The notes below the pieces were generated by a model, which saw only the letters and a program-made list of their open reading frames with translations, was not told the origin of the DNA and did not search any database. DNA of 11,867 nucleotides, taken from assembly GCA_002383605.1 (NCBI GenBank), contig DFYK01000108.1, positions 1 through 11,867 on the forward strand, given 5' to 3'. Source of the DNA: Proteiniphilum sp. UBA4084. Lineage in GTDB: Bacteria; Bacteroidota; Bacteroidia; Bacteroidales; Dysgonomonadaceae. The position numbers and the translations under genes are program-made. This document shows positions 1 through 8,362 of the stretch, one piece after another; positions within the stretch are counted from its first letter, which is position 1; the number at the start of each line of letters is the position of its first letter.

Positions 1-343
1 AGTTATAGCCATCCCTTGATGTTTGCAAAAATGTTTGCGAGGGGGGAATATGCTCCCCAACCTCATCAGAAAGATACTCCAGATAAAAGGTACCGTTCCA
101 GTAGGCAAGCATCGGCTGATGATTGTAGGTCCATCCATTGCCGTTTGAAGCATCGGGATGCGCTCGGTTGGCACGCATCACCTGGATGTTATGTACACCC
201 ACAACCGGTGATAACTGCCCGTCGTGCCGGGCAGGATTCGACCGTTCGTTTCCACTGTAATAGGGCTTTTCCTGTGCATTGGTTGATGTTGATGCACATA
301 CAAGCAAGACGAATATGTATAAAAAAGCTACGATCTTATTCAT
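1..343 (-). CDS. Exported protein, probable BNR/sialidase-like beta-propeller (5' part only, runs off the window)
   Basis: Reading the minus strand from the ATG at 343-341 gives an open frame of 114 codons to the window edge, so only the N-terminus is present. It begins with a Sec signal peptide: MNK, a hydrophobic stretch of about 15 residues, then a likely cleavage at TNA|QEK near residue 23. The mature start contains NPARHDGQLSPVVGVHNIQ, then WTYNHQPMLAYWNGTFYLEY and a TSRDGYN segment. Repeated Y/W-rich strands and the SRDG turn resemble BNR/Asp-box sialidase-type propellers that are common in Bacteroidota glycan loci. The start lies 6 bases past the stop of the GH43-like gene, so the two are very likely co-transcribed and perhaps translationally coupled. 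Catalytic residues lie outside the window, so no reaction can be assigned. It could also be an unclassified rhamnosidase- or lyase-type propeller. Confidence 0.72.
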   Translation of the reverse strand, partial: MNKIVAFLYIFVLLVCASTSTNAQEKPYYSGNERSNPARHDGQLSPVVGVHNIQVMRANRAHPDASNGNGWTYNHQPMLAYWNGTFYLEYLSDEVGEHIPPSQTFLQTSRDGYN

Positions 344-349
344 AAATAA

Positions 350-1279
350 TCAGTTAGTCGATTGTCTTTTTAATCCTTCAACAATTGAAGCAGAAACTTT
401 TGTAATGGTACCATGCTTGTGTCCGTTTGGAATATTGATCTCGTCAGTAACATCCACAAAGTTAATAAAATCAGATGTTTTCATAGCTCCGTATATCTTT
501 TCCCGATACATATCAAAATAAATCAGGTAATCTTCTTCCACCTTAGTCACTGTGGGTCCTTCAATAAATTCACCTGTAAAGGAATCTGATACATTGCTAT
601 ACGGCCCGACGGGAGATTTGGCAAATGCAACCTTCAGGTTTCTGTTGGGTCTTGTATTATCTTTCAGTACCAGCACATAATCATCTGCAGCTCTTTTGAC
701 GATGGTTGCATCAATCACGCTGAACCCGGGATCGAGAAAAAGTTTCGTTTCGGAAAAAGTTTTAAAATCTTTTGTTGTCAAGTAATACAACCTGTGATTG
801 TTATCTTCATCCTCTATACCGTTCTCAAACTTCCCCGGCACGCAGGATGCCCACACAACAATAAACTGATCGTTCACATCATCGTAAAAAATCTCCGGTG
901 CCCAAACATTGACGGTGGTGGTATCTGTCATGGCAGGTATCATCTGCTGTTCCGACCAATGAATCAAATCCTTCGACCGGGCATGACCGAAACCCAAATC
1001 ACCCTTCCAGCTTGTTGTCCACACCAGATGATACATATCACCGGGGCCCTTCACAATAGAGGGATCGCGCATCAACTGTTGATTCCCGATCTCCGGTTTC
1101 AGGAATATCCCGGGAATGCTGTCCCAATGATATCCATCTTCACTGTAGAGATACCGAAGACCCTCGTTGGCCGGTTCATGGAAGGAAGTAAACAGATAGA
1201 ACTCTTTTTCCCTGGTGGGTGAGCAGGCAGATATCAGTATGTAGAATACTGCAAAAGAAAGTAGAAGTGTATGTTTCAT
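350..1279 (-). CDS. GH43-like five-bladed beta-propeller glycosidase, lipoprotein
   Basis: The start chosen is the ATG at 1279-1277, giving 309 residues. An in-frame upstream ATG at 1348 would add 23 residues ahead of the signal peptide and is unlikely. The N-terminus MKHTLLLSFAVFYILISAC is a lipoprotein signal with a lipobox ending at Cys19, which suggests outer-membrane anchoring. Motifs follow family GH43 (arabinofuranosidases, xylosidases, galactosidases) in order: RDPSIV with the presumed general base Asp72, VWAPEIFYD (blade II), IDATIVK with the pKa-modulating Asp190, EGPTV with the presumed general acid Glu240, and GHKHGTI near residues 287-292. The length is short but adequate for a single propeller with no added binding domain. 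It heads a minus-strand pair with the partial propeller gene and is divergent from the susCD operon. A role in trimming arabinose- or galactose-type side chains of a pectic glycan is inferred; the exact subfamily is not determined. Confidence 0.85.
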   Translation of the reverse strand: MKHTLLLSFAVFYILISACSPTREKEFYLFTSFHEPANEGLRYLYSEDGYHWDSIPGIFLKPEIGNQQLMRDPSIVKGPGDMYHLVWTTSWKGDLGFGHARSKDLIHWSEQQMIPAMTDTTTVNVWAPEIFYDDVNDQFIVVWASCVPGKFENGIEDEDNNHRLYYLTTKDFKTFSETKLFLDPGFSVIDATIVKRAADDYVLVLKDNTRPNRNLKVAFAKSPVGPYSNVSDSFTGEFIEGPTVTKVEEDYLIYFDMYREKIYGAMKTSDFINFVDVTDEINIPNGHKHGTITKVSASIVEGLKRQSTN

Positions 1280-1512
1280 CCAAGTTACAAATAGAACATA
1301 AATTTTAATCGTGCAAGAAAGACGGCACTGAAAAGGTTTTGTACTCAAAAGAAGAAGCTATACAGTAAAAAGACCAGGTTGCTCAACCCGACTAAATGAT
1401 ATAAAAACTGTGTTATTTGATAATTCGATCTGCAATAATTACAAAATGATTACAAAAAACACACTTTCCCGTCATATGATATAAAGTGCAAAAAATTCTA
1501 ATAAATAAAAAA
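1280..1512. promoter_or_regulatory. Divergent intergenic control region
   Basis: This 233-base A+T-rich gap separates two divergently transcribed units and must hold promoters for both. It contains ATTACAAAA at 1438-1446 and again at 1449-1457, 11 bases apart. A 10-base direct repeat ATGATATAAA lies at 1396-1405 and 1476-1485. A short palindrome GGTTGCTCAACC lies at 1377-1388. I found no convincing match to the Bacteroidota promoter pattern (TTTG at -33, TAnnTTTG at -7) on either strand, so no promoter is pinned. No small gene is evident. Confidence 0.6.
1438..1457. repeat. Two phased direct repeats ATTACAAAA, possible regulator site
   Basis: ATTACAAAA occurs at 1438-1446 and 1449-1457 with 11 bases start to start, about one helical turn, inside the divergent intergenic region. 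Two half-sites in direct repeat on one face of the helix suit AraC-type or hybrid two-component regulators, which are the usual activators of such loci. The region is A+T-rich, so chance is a real alternative. No regulator gene is present in the window. Confidence 0.3.
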
Positions 1513-2457
1513 ATGAGAGGCAATCATAAAATGGTTTCAGGGTATGATGAAATGTATTTTCAAATTATCATATTTCTTATCATATTATGGATTCCTTGGT
1601 CTATCAGCGGCAAAGAGAGAAGTATCGCAAAGGAATCGCCACAGGAACAGCAGTATAAAATTGGGGTGTGTGACTGGATGATCTTAAAGCGTCAGAAAAT
1701 AGGCTCATTCAAATTGACAAGTGAACTGGAGGCTGACGGTGTGGAAGTAGATATGGGTGGGTTGGGAAGCAGAGAACTTTTCGATAATAAGCTCAAAGAT
1801 CCCCACTTTGTAAAAATGTTCGATGATGAAGCAGAAAAATACAATCTGGAGATCCCCTCCATCGCGATGTCGGCATTCTATGCACAATCTTTTGCTGAAA
1901 GAGATAACTACCTGGATCTCATCAGTGACTGTATAGTGACGATGCAAAATATGGGTGTAAAAACTGCTTTCCTGCCCCTGGGTGTGCAGGGTGACATAAA
2001 TAAAAGACCCGAGATAAGACCTGAGCTGGTCAGAAGATTGAAAAGTGCAGGTGATATGGCGGAAGAAGCAGGAGTAATAATCGGTATAGAAACTTCATTG
2101 GATGCTGCATCGGAAATTGAATTGTTAAACGAGATTAATTCACCAGCCATCAGAATTTATTATAATTTTCAAAATCCGTTGGAAGCAGGCAGAGACATCT
2201 ATGCTGAACTGAAAATGCTGGGGAAGGAAAGAATTTGTCAGATTCATTGTACCGACACCGACGAGGTAACCTTGCCGTACAATAAAAGACTGGATATGCA
2301 TAAAATAAAAAATGTACTGGATGAAATGGAATGGAGCGGTTGGCTCATTGTTGAGAGATCGCGGGACAAAAACGAACCGGCCGACGTGAAAAAGAATTTT
2401 GGTACAAATATCAAATACTTGAGGACTATATTTCAAACTGAATCAAATGATTACTAA
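1513..2457 (+). CDS. Exported xylose-isomerase-like TIM-barrel protein (sugar isomerase/epimerase family)
   Basis: The start chosen is the ATG at 1513, preceded by an A-rich leader, giving 314 residues. The frame is open back to a GTG at 1486, and ATGs at 1531 and 1552 are also possible. A hydrophobic segment (IIIFLIILWIPWSI, about residues 18-31) points to a signal peptide or N-terminal anchor. The rest fits the AP_endonuc_2/xylose-isomerase-like barrel: YKIGVCDWM opens the fold near residue 48, and later strands carry GVEVDMGG (Glu78), GIETS (Glu193), YYNFQN (Asn218), QIH (His245) and IVERS (Glu281). Glu193, His245 and Glu281 match expected metal ligands, while the usual Asp at the fourth site appears to be Asn218. 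The gene ends 12 bases before susC, so it probably leads that operon. Homologs isomerise or epimerise sugars, and some act on 3-keto-glycosides; the reaction here is unknown. Confidence 0.8.
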   Translation: MRGNHKMVSGYDEMYFQIIIFLIILWIPWSISGKERSIAKESPQEQQYKIGVCDWMILKRQKIGSFKLTSELEADGVEVDMGGLGSRELFDNKLKDPHFVKMFDDEAEKYNLEIPSIAMSAFYAQSFAERDNYLDLISDCIVTMQNMGVKTAFLPLGVQGDINKRPEIRPELVRRLKSAGDMAEEAGVIIGIETSLDAASEIELLNEINSPAIRIYYNFQNPLEAGRDIYAELKMLGKERICQIHCTDTDEVTLPYNKRLDMHKIKNVLDEMEWSGWLIVERSRDKNEPADVKKNFGTNIKYLRTIFQTESNDY

Positions 2458-2469
2458 TTATTTTTATCT

Positions 2470-5400
2470 ATGAATTACAAACTAAAGGAAATGAAAACAA
2501 ATCTTAGATTAAATGTACTGAAAACCTTGTGTGCATTTAGTTTGATTTTCTTTTGCATGCCATTGACCTTTCAGGTGCATGCATCAGAAAAATCGGAAGC
2601 CTTGAAAAATGTGGAACAGGACATTACAGTACAGGGTAAAGTGATCGATGAGAACGGTGAGGCCGTTATTGGAGCCTCAATACTCGTTATAAGAACCAAT
2701 GGCGGGACAATAACCGATCTCGATGGTAATTTTAGATTATCTGCAAGAACGGGTGATGAGTTAAGGGTGTCCTATGTTGGCTATGAAACACAACAACTGA
2801 GAGTTACCTCCAGCAACATGACAATACAGTTGCAATTATCCTCCGAGACACTCGATGAAGTGGTGGTTGTGGGATACGGCACACAGCGTGTAAAGGATTT
2901 AACCGGTGCCGCCACCAACGTAAATTTGAATGAAATTGCCGAACTGCCCGGAACCTCAATTATTGATGCACTGGCAGGACAAGTAATCGGACTCTCTGTC
3001 ACGCAAAGTAGCGGACGGCCCGGTGCAACAGGTTCATTCAGGGTACGGCAACCCATGAGTTTCGACGGAAGTTCCTCTTTTAATCAACCGCTGATTGTGA
3101 TTGATGATGTGGTGCAGGTAGATGAAAACGGGGAACCGAGTATGACTGCTTTTAACATGTTGAATCATTCTGATATTGAGAGCATGACGGTTCTGAAAGA
3201 TGCTTCGGCTGCCATTTATGGTTCCAGGGCATCGGCCGGCGTTATCCTTGTTACAACAAAAAGAGGCTCGGTTGGAACACCAAAGATATCCTACTCTGCA
3301 AAACTGGACTTTGCGGATGCGATAAGTCATATCAAAACAATGAATGCCTACGAAACAGGCGTTTTTACAAACAGAATGTTCAGACAGATTGATATGATCA
3401 ATGGAAATACAAATAATGCAGCTTTTCTATATTCCGATAGTGAACTTAATGCCATGAAGAGTCTGAATCATAACTGGCTCGATGAGGCATGGAATTCCTC
3501 CTTATCTCAACGTCATTCATTAACCGTTGATGGAGGAACCGATAAAGTAACCTATTTTGCGGGTATGAACTATCAGAATCAGGAAACAAACCTTGGCAGT
3601 GTTCAGGATTATGACAAATGGACCTTCCGCACAGGTGGAGATATGAAGGTGATGGCAGGATTGAGGTTGTCTGCTTCTGTTTCCGGATTTAACACAAAAC
3701 GTACAGGAAATAATCCGCAGGCAAAAATATCGGCAGGTCCCTGGGGTAGTCAGAGTCCTTCTCAGGATTATCCGATGTTACGCCATATGCCGGGTTATAT
3801 TCCGATAGAGGTTGAACTCCTGGATCCGACAACAAACCAGATGAAAAATTACTATACCTCTCCCTGGGTCGGACCACGCTATGTAAATACATCCACTGAT
3901 GCCAATGTTGGAAGTGGATTTCCTGTCTGGAACTTTTTTGCCAACGAAGCATCTAACTCGAGAAGTTTCCATGAACAAAACGGGTTCAACGCAAACTTCT
4001 CACTTACCTATGAAGTACCCTTTATCAAAGGTTTGTCGATGAGAGGGACTTATGCAGTAAGTCATACCAATACATTCAACAATAATGTAGGTGCTTACTA
4101 TCAACTTGCAAGAGCAGGCAATACAGATAAAGAAGGAATGCATTTAATCGGTGATCATACAATATGGAATTTCATCAATTATGGTGATCCCGAAGGATCT
4201 GATATTAGTAAAAAACCGACAGTCTCCTATGCCAAAAGTACAGTTAAATCTGAACAAATAAATTTCATGCTGATGTACAATCGTACTTTTGGTAAACATG
4301 ATGTTTCTGCCACTGGTGTTGTTGAACGCGGCGAGGCGCTGGGTCATGATGAACAACAACTGTACCGTGGACCGGGCAGATCATACAATGGTGTAAGTGC
4401 TACAGCGGGAACATTGAGTACAAATGCGGAGGAGACTTACTTCAAACGTTATGAAAGCGGTTCATTGTCGTATGTAGGAAGGGCAAATTATAAATATGAC
4501 AACCGGTACCTGCTTCAGTTTGTCGTCAGGGCAGATGCTTCCACAAAATTTGCTCCTGAAAACTATTGGGGAACTTTTCCCACCGCATCGGCAGGATGGG
4601 TTGTATCAGAAGAGAATTTTTTCAAAAACAGCAAGATGTCTGATTTTTTCGATTTCTTAAAATTTAGATATAGCCTGGGAAAAACTGGGAAAGACAATGT
4701 GGTGGCCTGGAGCTGGTTACAGCTATATAAGATAAATCCTACCGGAGGACTTGGTTTTGGTACGATCGGAGGACAACCAACATTAGGCGCAAATACCAGT
4801 GGTACAGCAAATAGAGATATAAAATGGGACACCTCTATTAAGCACAATATTGGATTGGATCTGAATGTATTATCGAGCCGTTTGGCCATTACAACGAATT
4901 ACTATTACGATAAAACAAAGGATCTGATTATGTTTATAGCCGACGATGAGGAGCCTATTTATATCGGAGCAAAACTTCCTCCAATCAACTATGGAGAAAA
5001 GGATGCATGGGGATGGGAATTCTCACTGAGATGGAACGATCAGATCCGACAATCACTTCTTCCTTCATGGGGACCAATCAAATATTCAGTGGGTGTAGAT
5101 TATAGCATTAACTGGAACAAGACAGTACTTGGACAACAAGCCACTTTTGATTATCCGGCTGAAGTGAACGAAAAAAGCAGTTGGACCGGTTATCGCGGAC
5201 CTGATTATCAATGGGGATTCAAAACGTGGAAACAAACAAGTCAGGGCGATGGCATGCTACGTACACAGGCGGATATCGACAAATATTGGCAATATCTTAC
5301 CGATTTGGCAACAGCTGCAGGAACAACGCCCAGTTATCTTGGTGTTACCTCAAAAGAGAAAATGTATCCGGGAATGCTTGCTTATGAAGACATCGCAGGA

Positions 5401-5970
5401 GATATTGATGTGGAAAACAGAACAATTGCAGGACCCAATGGGGTGATTTCACGGGATCATGGAGAGGACTACGCCAAACTGGCAAGCAACAGACGTCACG
5501 GCATCAACACAAGATTAAGAGCCGAATGGGGTAATTTTAGCTGGTCTGCGATGGTTTCTACCGCATGGGGTGGTTATTACGCATTAGACAACGATGTCAG
5601 ACAAGCTATCAATAACAACACGTTAATCTGGTCCCAATTTTCATACGTAAATGATATGTTTGACCAGGAAGAAAATCCCAATGGAAAATACCCAAGCATG
5701 GCCGTAGCAAGCGCTTTTGGTGAACGTTCCGATTTCTGGATGGTTTCCTCCTTCAGGATGTATGTTCGTAACATGATTTTTGGCTATGATTTGCCAAAAG
5801 GGTTATTGCAAAAGATTAAAGTAGAAAGATTGCAATTTAATCTGACCGGAAATAACTTATGTGATTTTTACAATCCGTATCCCGACAAATACAGAAATAT
5901 GTATGATGGCGGACGAACCGATTATCCGACATTAAGGACCTGGACATTGGGTGTAAACCTGACATTCTGA
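2470..5970 (+). CDS. susC-like: SusC/RagA-family TonB-dependent outer-membrane transporter
   Basis: This 1166-residue protein imports oligosaccharides across the outer membrane, driven by TonB/ExbBD, as the barrel partner of SusD. In order: signal peptide (hydrophobic part about residues 18-35, cleavage near VHA|SE), a carboxypeptidase-regulatory-like domain at about 51-125 (VQGKVIDENGEAVIGAS, ITDLDGNFRL, SYVGYE), a TonB-box-type segment LDEVVVVGYGTQ at 128-139, a plug at about 145-265 with VLKDASAAIYGSRASAGVI, then a beta-barrel ending in the aromatic GVNLTF. There is no sigma/anti-sigma N-terminal extension, so control probably lies elsewhere. The start is ATG 2470; ATG 2491 (MKTNLRL) gives a more standard signal peptide and is a good alternative. 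The frame is intact and the length slightly above typical. It follows the TIM-barrel gene by 12 bases and precedes susD by 36. The substrate cannot be read from the sequence. Confidence 0.97.
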   Translation: MNYKLKEMKTNLRLNVLKTLCAFSLIFFCMPLTFQVHASEKSEALKNVEQDITVQGKVIDENGEAVIGASILVIRTNGGTITDLDGNFRLSARTGDELRVSYVGYETQQLRVTSSNMTIQLQLSSETLDEVVVVGYGTQRVKDLTGAATNVNLNEIAELPGTSIIDALAGQVIGLSVTQSSGRPGATGSFRVRQPMSFDGSSSFNQPLIVIDDVVQVDENGEPSMTAFNMLNHSDIESMTVLKDASAAIYGSRASAGVILVTTKRGSVGTPKISYSAKLDFADAISHIKTMNAYETGVFTNRMFRQIDMINGNTNNAAFLYSDSELNAMKSLNHNWLDEAWNSSLSQRHSLTVDGGTDKVTYFAGMNYQNQETNLGSVQDYDKWTFRTGGDMKVMAGLRLSASVSGFNTKRTGNNPQAKISAGPWGSQSPSQDYPMLRHMPGYIPIEVELLDPTTNQMKNYYTSPWVGPRYVNTSTDANVGSGFPVWNFFANEASNSRSFHEQNGFNANFSLTYEVPFIKGLSMRGTYAVSHTNTFNNNVGAYYQLARAGNTDKEGMHLIGDHTIWNFINYGDPEGSDISKKPTVSYAKSTVKSEQINFMLMYNRTFGKHDVSATGVVERGEALGHDEQQLYRGPGRSYNGVSATAGTLSTNAEETYFKRYESGSLSYVGRANYKYDNRYLLQFVVRADASTKFAPENYWGTFPTASAGWVVSEENFFKNSKMSDFFDFLKFRYSLGKTGKDNVVAWSWLQLYKINPTGGLGFGTIGGQPTLGANTSGTANRDIKWDTSIKHNIGLDLNVLSSRLAITTNYYYDKTKDLIMFIADDEEPIYIGAKLPPINYGEKDAWGWEFSLRWNDQIRQSLLPSWGPIKYSVGVDYSINWNKTVLGQQATFDYPAEVNEKSSWTGYRGPDYQWGFKTWKQTSQGDGMLRTQADIDKYWQYLTDLATAAGTTPSYLGVTSKEKMYPGMLAYEDIAGDIDVENRTIAGPNGVISRDHGEDYAKLASNRRHGINTRLRAEWGNFSWSAMVSTAWGGYYALDNDVRQAINNNTLIWSQFSYVNDMFDQEENPNGKYPSMAVASAFGERSDFWMVSSFRMYVRNMIFGYDLPKGLLQKIKVERLQFNLTGNNLCDFYNPYPDKYRNMYDGGRTDYPTLRTWTLGVNLTF

Positions 5971-6006
5971 TAATATCCAATTACAATCAATTCAAAATAA
6001 AAAGAA

Positions 6007-8289
6007 ATGAAACGATTATTTTTTAAAATATGTATTGGAGCTTTTGCACTGGCATATTTGCTCTCGTGCAGCGACCAATTTCTGGAAGAAAAAAGAGATT
6101 ACAACAATCTCACCACAATCGATGTGTTTAGCGATCCCGAACAAGCAAAAGCGGTATTTGCAACCATCTATAAACAGATATTAGAACGGTACAACTCTCC
6201 CTTCGCCGGTTCCGATCCACTCATGAGGCAGGACCAAAATACCGGTGGAAAGCAACATATTTATACCGAAGAACTTTCCGATGGTGGGTTCAGAGATGGA
6301 CGGTACAACGGCTCGAATGGTAAAAACACGAAAGCGGGTAACCATATCGGCAATCCGCCCTACTGGAATGATCCCAGAAGTGCTTCAAGTAATTACAATA
6401 ATTTCAACAGATATACATTGTTTCCCACAATCTATCTTATCAATAGTTACATTATTGAGATTGACCGGTCGCGTGATCTTTACGTGAATGAAACTTTTTG
6501 GGATCAACTGAAAGGACAAGCTATCTTTGCCCGTGCATGGCTCTATTTTGATGCGATCCGTTTGTGGGGAGGTGTCCCATATTATTCAACTGAAACAGAT
6601 CAGGCTCAACCGGGAGATCGTTCATTACGTATGCCAATACAGGAATGCATCGATAAAATATGCATCGATTTCGAAACAGCCGCTGAATTACTACCTGCGG
6701 TTTGGGATGCTGAAAACGACGGACGTTTTACTTCGGTTGCCGCGTTGGCCATGATAAGCAGGGCCCGTGTATATGCAGCCAGTCCGGTCTTTAATGCAAA
6801 CTGGGATAATCCGGCCAGTGAAAGGTGGCAGGCTGCACTTGATGCCAGCCTTGCAGCAGAAGCTGCAGCCAATGGAGCAGGATATGGTTCAAGCGTGAGT
6901 AATATAGATTCATGGGATAAAGCGTTCTATGCCTTTAACGGTATGCACAACCCGGAAGCGATCATAAAAATTCCGAAAAGCGATAACGTGATTCATGGAG
7001 CTTTCAATAAATGGGAAGGATATATTCGTCCAGGTGCTGTCATTTCGGGAACCGGAGCCGGAATGCCCGCTCCCGATGAGATTCTGCTCAAATTCCCCAT
7101 GAAAAGTGGAAAGGCTCCGTTAACTGAAAACGGATACGATGATGAAAAATTCTACAAAAACAGAGATCCGCGTTTTTATCGGACATTTGCCTTTTCAGGA
7201 TGCGAGTGGCCGGGAACAAATACCCAAATATGGCTCTACACCTACAAATACAGCACTTCTGCAAGTCAAATGTTTCGGTACACAGATGGCAGCAGGGGTG
7301 ATGGCGGTGCACAGAAGAAAAGCAGGGCAATTGTATGGAAAATGTCAGACCCCAATGTACCAGTAGGTAGTGAATCTGTCAGCGGTACCGATATTTTGGA
7401 ATACCGTTACGCCGAGATCCTGCTAAATGTAGCCGAAAGTTATGCAGGCAAAGGAGAGGTGAGCAGTGCTGTGAACTATCTGAGCAAAATAAGAAGTCGT
7501 GTGGGTATCGATGCAGCCAATAATTACGGACTGAATGATGTGACGGATAAATATTCTGCAATCCGGACAGTGCTGAATGAAAGGGCTGTGGAATTAGCCT
7601 ACGAAGGAAAACGATCATGGGATATGAGAAGATGGTTGCTGTATGAAGGAGGAGCCGGCTTTGATCCGAGACTTGCAGATTTTAATGATGCAACACGTGC
7701 CTATACTCCGGATCTTGCATGGGGTAAAGGATGGCGTATATTTGACGGAAAAGATGGTAGACCCAATTACACCAAAGAGGACAACGTATTAACCAAGCTC
7801 GGTATTTCCCGGTTTGCAGGTACGAAACATTCCAGCAAACTCTGGGCATATGATATCAATAATGTATATCCTGTCAATGAATGGAACACGGAAAATGCGG
7901 TAATAGATCATCCCTTGAAAACAAATGAACTTTTACTGGCTGTCCCCGCTATCAAAAGAGAGATGAGTGAGGCTCAAAGAAGCGCCGCTTTTGACAAATT
8001 AGATGCCCTCTATGATGGAGTAAACATAGAAACTGTAGATCCGATTAAAGACAACAGAATGGGTCATAAATATGCCATGGACAGCGGAACAAATGTGACT
8101 GACCAAAACTTCCTGTTTGCTTGGCGCGGTTGGTACTATGTTTATCCGATCCATTATGATATGTATACTATTGGTAAAGGGAATGACTGGATTGAGCAAA
8201 CTGCCGGATGGATGATTGCCAATGCAAATCCCACCGGAATGGGATCTGAAGAGCAGGATGGTACATATTATTATTGCAAGCCTGAATAG
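6007..8289 (+). CDS. susD-like: SusD/RagB-family surface glycan-binding lipoprotein
   Basis: This protein binds glycan at the cell surface and caps the SusC barrel. The 760-residue frame starts at ATG 6007 after an AAAGAA leader. MKRLFFKICIGAFALAYLLSC is a lipoprotein signal with Cys21 as the lipidated residue, followed by a linker starting SDQFLEEK. The SusD-like N-terminal domain shows the family helix LKGQAIFARAWLYFDAIRLW near residues 168-187 followed by GGVPYY, and SVAALAMISRARVYAASP at about 243-260. The RagB-type C-terminal domain shows EYRYAEILLNVAESYAGKG (about 464-482) and VLNERAVELAYEGKRSWDMR near 522-541. The protein is longer than the usual 500-650 residues, with about 200 residues after the last canonical helix and a long loop region rich in Gly/Asn at about 90-135. 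An intrinsic terminator follows 37 bases after the stop, marking the end of the operon. Confidence 0.96.
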   Translation: MKRLFFKICIGAFALAYLLSCSDQFLEEKRDYNNLTTIDVFSDPEQAKAVFATIYKQILERYNSPFAGSDPLMRQDQNTGGKQHIYTEELSDGGFRDGRYNGSNGKNTKAGNHIGNPPYWNDPRSASSNYNNFNRYTLFPTIYLINSYIIEIDRSRDLYVNETFWDQLKGQAIFARAWLYFDAIRLWGGVPYYSTETDQAQPGDRSLRMPIQECIDKICIDFETAAELLPAVWDAENDGRFTSVAALAMISRARVYAASPVFNANWDNPASERWQAALDASLAAEAAANGAGYGSSVSNIDSWDKAFYAFNGMHNPEAIIKIPKSDNVIHGAFNKWEGYIRPGAVISGTGAGMPAPDEILLKFPMKSGKAPLTENGYDDEKFYKNRDPRFYRTFAFSGCEWPGTNTQIWLYTYKYSTSASQMFRYTDGSRGDGGAQKKSRAIVWKMSDPNVPVGSESVSGTDILEYRYAEILLNVAESYAGKGEVSSAVNYLSKIRSRVGIDAANNYGLNDVTDKYSAIRTVLNERAVELAYEGKRSWDMRRWLLYEGGAGFDPRLADFNDATRAYTPDLAWGKGWRIFDGKDGRPNYTKEDNVLTKLGISRFAGTKHSSKLWAYDINNVYPVNEWNTENAVIDHPLKTNELLLAVPAIKREMSEAQRSAAFDKLDALYDGVNIETVDPIKDNRMGHKYAMDSGTNVTDQNFLFAWRGWYYVYPIHYDMYTIGKGNDWIEQTAGWMIANANPTGMGSEEQDGTYYYCKPE

Positions 8290-8326
8290 TACCGTTTTTA
8301 ACTTCGTGAAGAATTAGTTCCAGAGA

Positions 8327-8358
8327 GGGCTGTTATGAGATTCGTAACGGCCCTTTTT
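8327..8358 (+). terminator. Rho-independent terminator after susD
   Basis: GGGCTGTTA at 8327-8335 pairs with TAACGGCCC at 8345-8353, giving a 9-bp stem with one G-U wobble around a 9-base loop. TTTTT follows directly at 8354-8358. It lies 37 bases past the susD stop and separates the susCD unit from the lyase unit. Partial read-through is possible. Confidence 0.88.
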
Positions 8359-8362
8359 GAAC

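Noticed and set aside
16..345. Plus-strand open frame of 109 codons at the left edge
   Set aside because: It is antisense to the exported propeller gene, has no recognisable domain, and the minus-strand reading has a clear signal peptide and propeller-like motifs.
794..1222. Plus-strand open frame of 142 codons
   Set aside because: It lies wholly inside the GH43-like gene on the opposite strand, whose motifs are well supported. The composition is shadow-like.
1280..1348. N-terminal extension of the GH43-like gene to the ATG at 1348
   Set aside because: It would put 23 residues before an otherwise ideal lipoprotein signal peptide beginning at 1279.
1377..1388. Palindrome GGTTGCTCAACC as an operator or terminator
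   Set aside because: A 5-bp arm with a 2-base gap and no T-run is too short to be distinguished from chance.
1486..1512. GTG start at 1486 for the TIM-barrel gene
   Set aside because: A GTG start with a Lys-rich extension is less likely than the ATG at 1513, which follows an A-rich leader. The choice between 1513, 1531 and 1552 is not fully settled.
5971..6006. Attenuator or terminator between susC and susD
   Set aside because: The 36-base gap is A+T-rich and shows no stem worth reporting.
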